The position numbers were made by a program, and so were the translations under genes. Shown in pieces: positions 5,641 to 5,712 of a stretch of DNA of 5,712 nucleotides. The stretch's first letter is position 1, and each line of letters opens with the position of its first letter. Below the pieces are notes generated by a model. It had not been told where the DNA came from, made no database searches, and saw only the letters and a program-made list of their open reading frames with translations. Source of the DNA: JBBQIY01 sp964618405 (GTDB lineage: Bacteria; Verrucomicrobiota; Kiritimatiellia; RFP12; UBA3636); NCBI GenBank assembly GCA_964618405.1, contig CAZUAY010000255.1, positions 1-5,712 on the forward strand, read 5' to 3'.

Positions 5641-5712
5641 CCGATCCTGATTTCTTTCCGAAAATGGAACACCTGCTTGTGCTATACCGGAATCCTCCAG
5701 CCAATCTATACT
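5641..5712. other. Short tail after the last gene, no clear terminator
   Basis: The final 72 bases contain only a four-base hairpin (TTCC at 5656-5659 with GGAA at 5666-5669) and no T-run, so I see no intrinsic terminator. An ATG at 5664 opens a frame to the window end but lacks a ribosome binding site. TGCTATACC (5680-5688) resembles an extended -10 box without a matching -35. Whether the operon continues cannot be told. Confidence 0.4.

Noticed and set aside
5680..5688. TGCTATACC as an extended -10 promoter for a downstream gene
   Set aside because: The -10 box matches only four of six bases, and no -35 box lies at 16-18 bases upstream.
5664..5712. Start of a sixth gene at the ATG at 5664
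   Set aside because: The frame is open for only 16 codons before the window ends and has no ribosome binding site, so it cannot be supported.

Overview
This window is a compact bacterial stretch with five consecutive plus-strand genes. All five encode NAD(P)-dependent oxidoreductases, and they follow a gene-free leader of about 318 bases. Gene gaps are only 25, 21, 16 and 13 bases, most starts carry a clear Shine-Dalgarno sequence, and the only promoter I can support lies before the first gene, so this reads as one operon. No gene can be tied to a species. The organism is a bacterium of medium GC, and piling up divergent Gfo/Idh/MocA dehydrogenases in one operon is typical of Lentisphaerota, Verrucomicrobiota and Planctomycetota. 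That placement is a low-confidence inference.

Layout: 1-318 holds a hairpin, a 13-bp direct repeat, a striking 39-bp near-perfect palindrome bracketed by a 9-bp direct repeat (insertion-like), a 12-bp perfect palindrome, and an extended -10 promoter. Next come: 319-1371, a medium-chain dehydrogenase of the SAGTE type without the usual zinc ligands; 1397-2455, a Gfo/Idh/MocA oxidoreductase; 2477-3499, a second Gfo/Idh/MocA oxidoreductase with an unusual nucleotide-binding loop; 3516-4472, a PIG3-type NADPH:quinone/enone oxidoreductase; 4486-5640, a third, longer Gfo/Idh/MocA oxidoreductase. The last 72 bases show no convincing terminator, so the operon may continue.

How the genes may work together: the three Gfo/Idh/MocA proteins probably oxidise or reduce hydroxyl or keto positions on sugars, cyclitols or sugar acids. 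The zinc-less dehydrogenase next to a Gfo/Idh/MocA gene recalls 'bi-domain' oxidoreductases in which the same two folds are fused. The quinone/enone reductase could act on an alpha,beta-unsaturated ketone formed when a 3-keto sugar undergoes elimination. No transporter, kinase, isomerase, hydrolase or regulator lies in the window, so the substrate cannot be named. All pathway statements are inference; the family assignments are firm.
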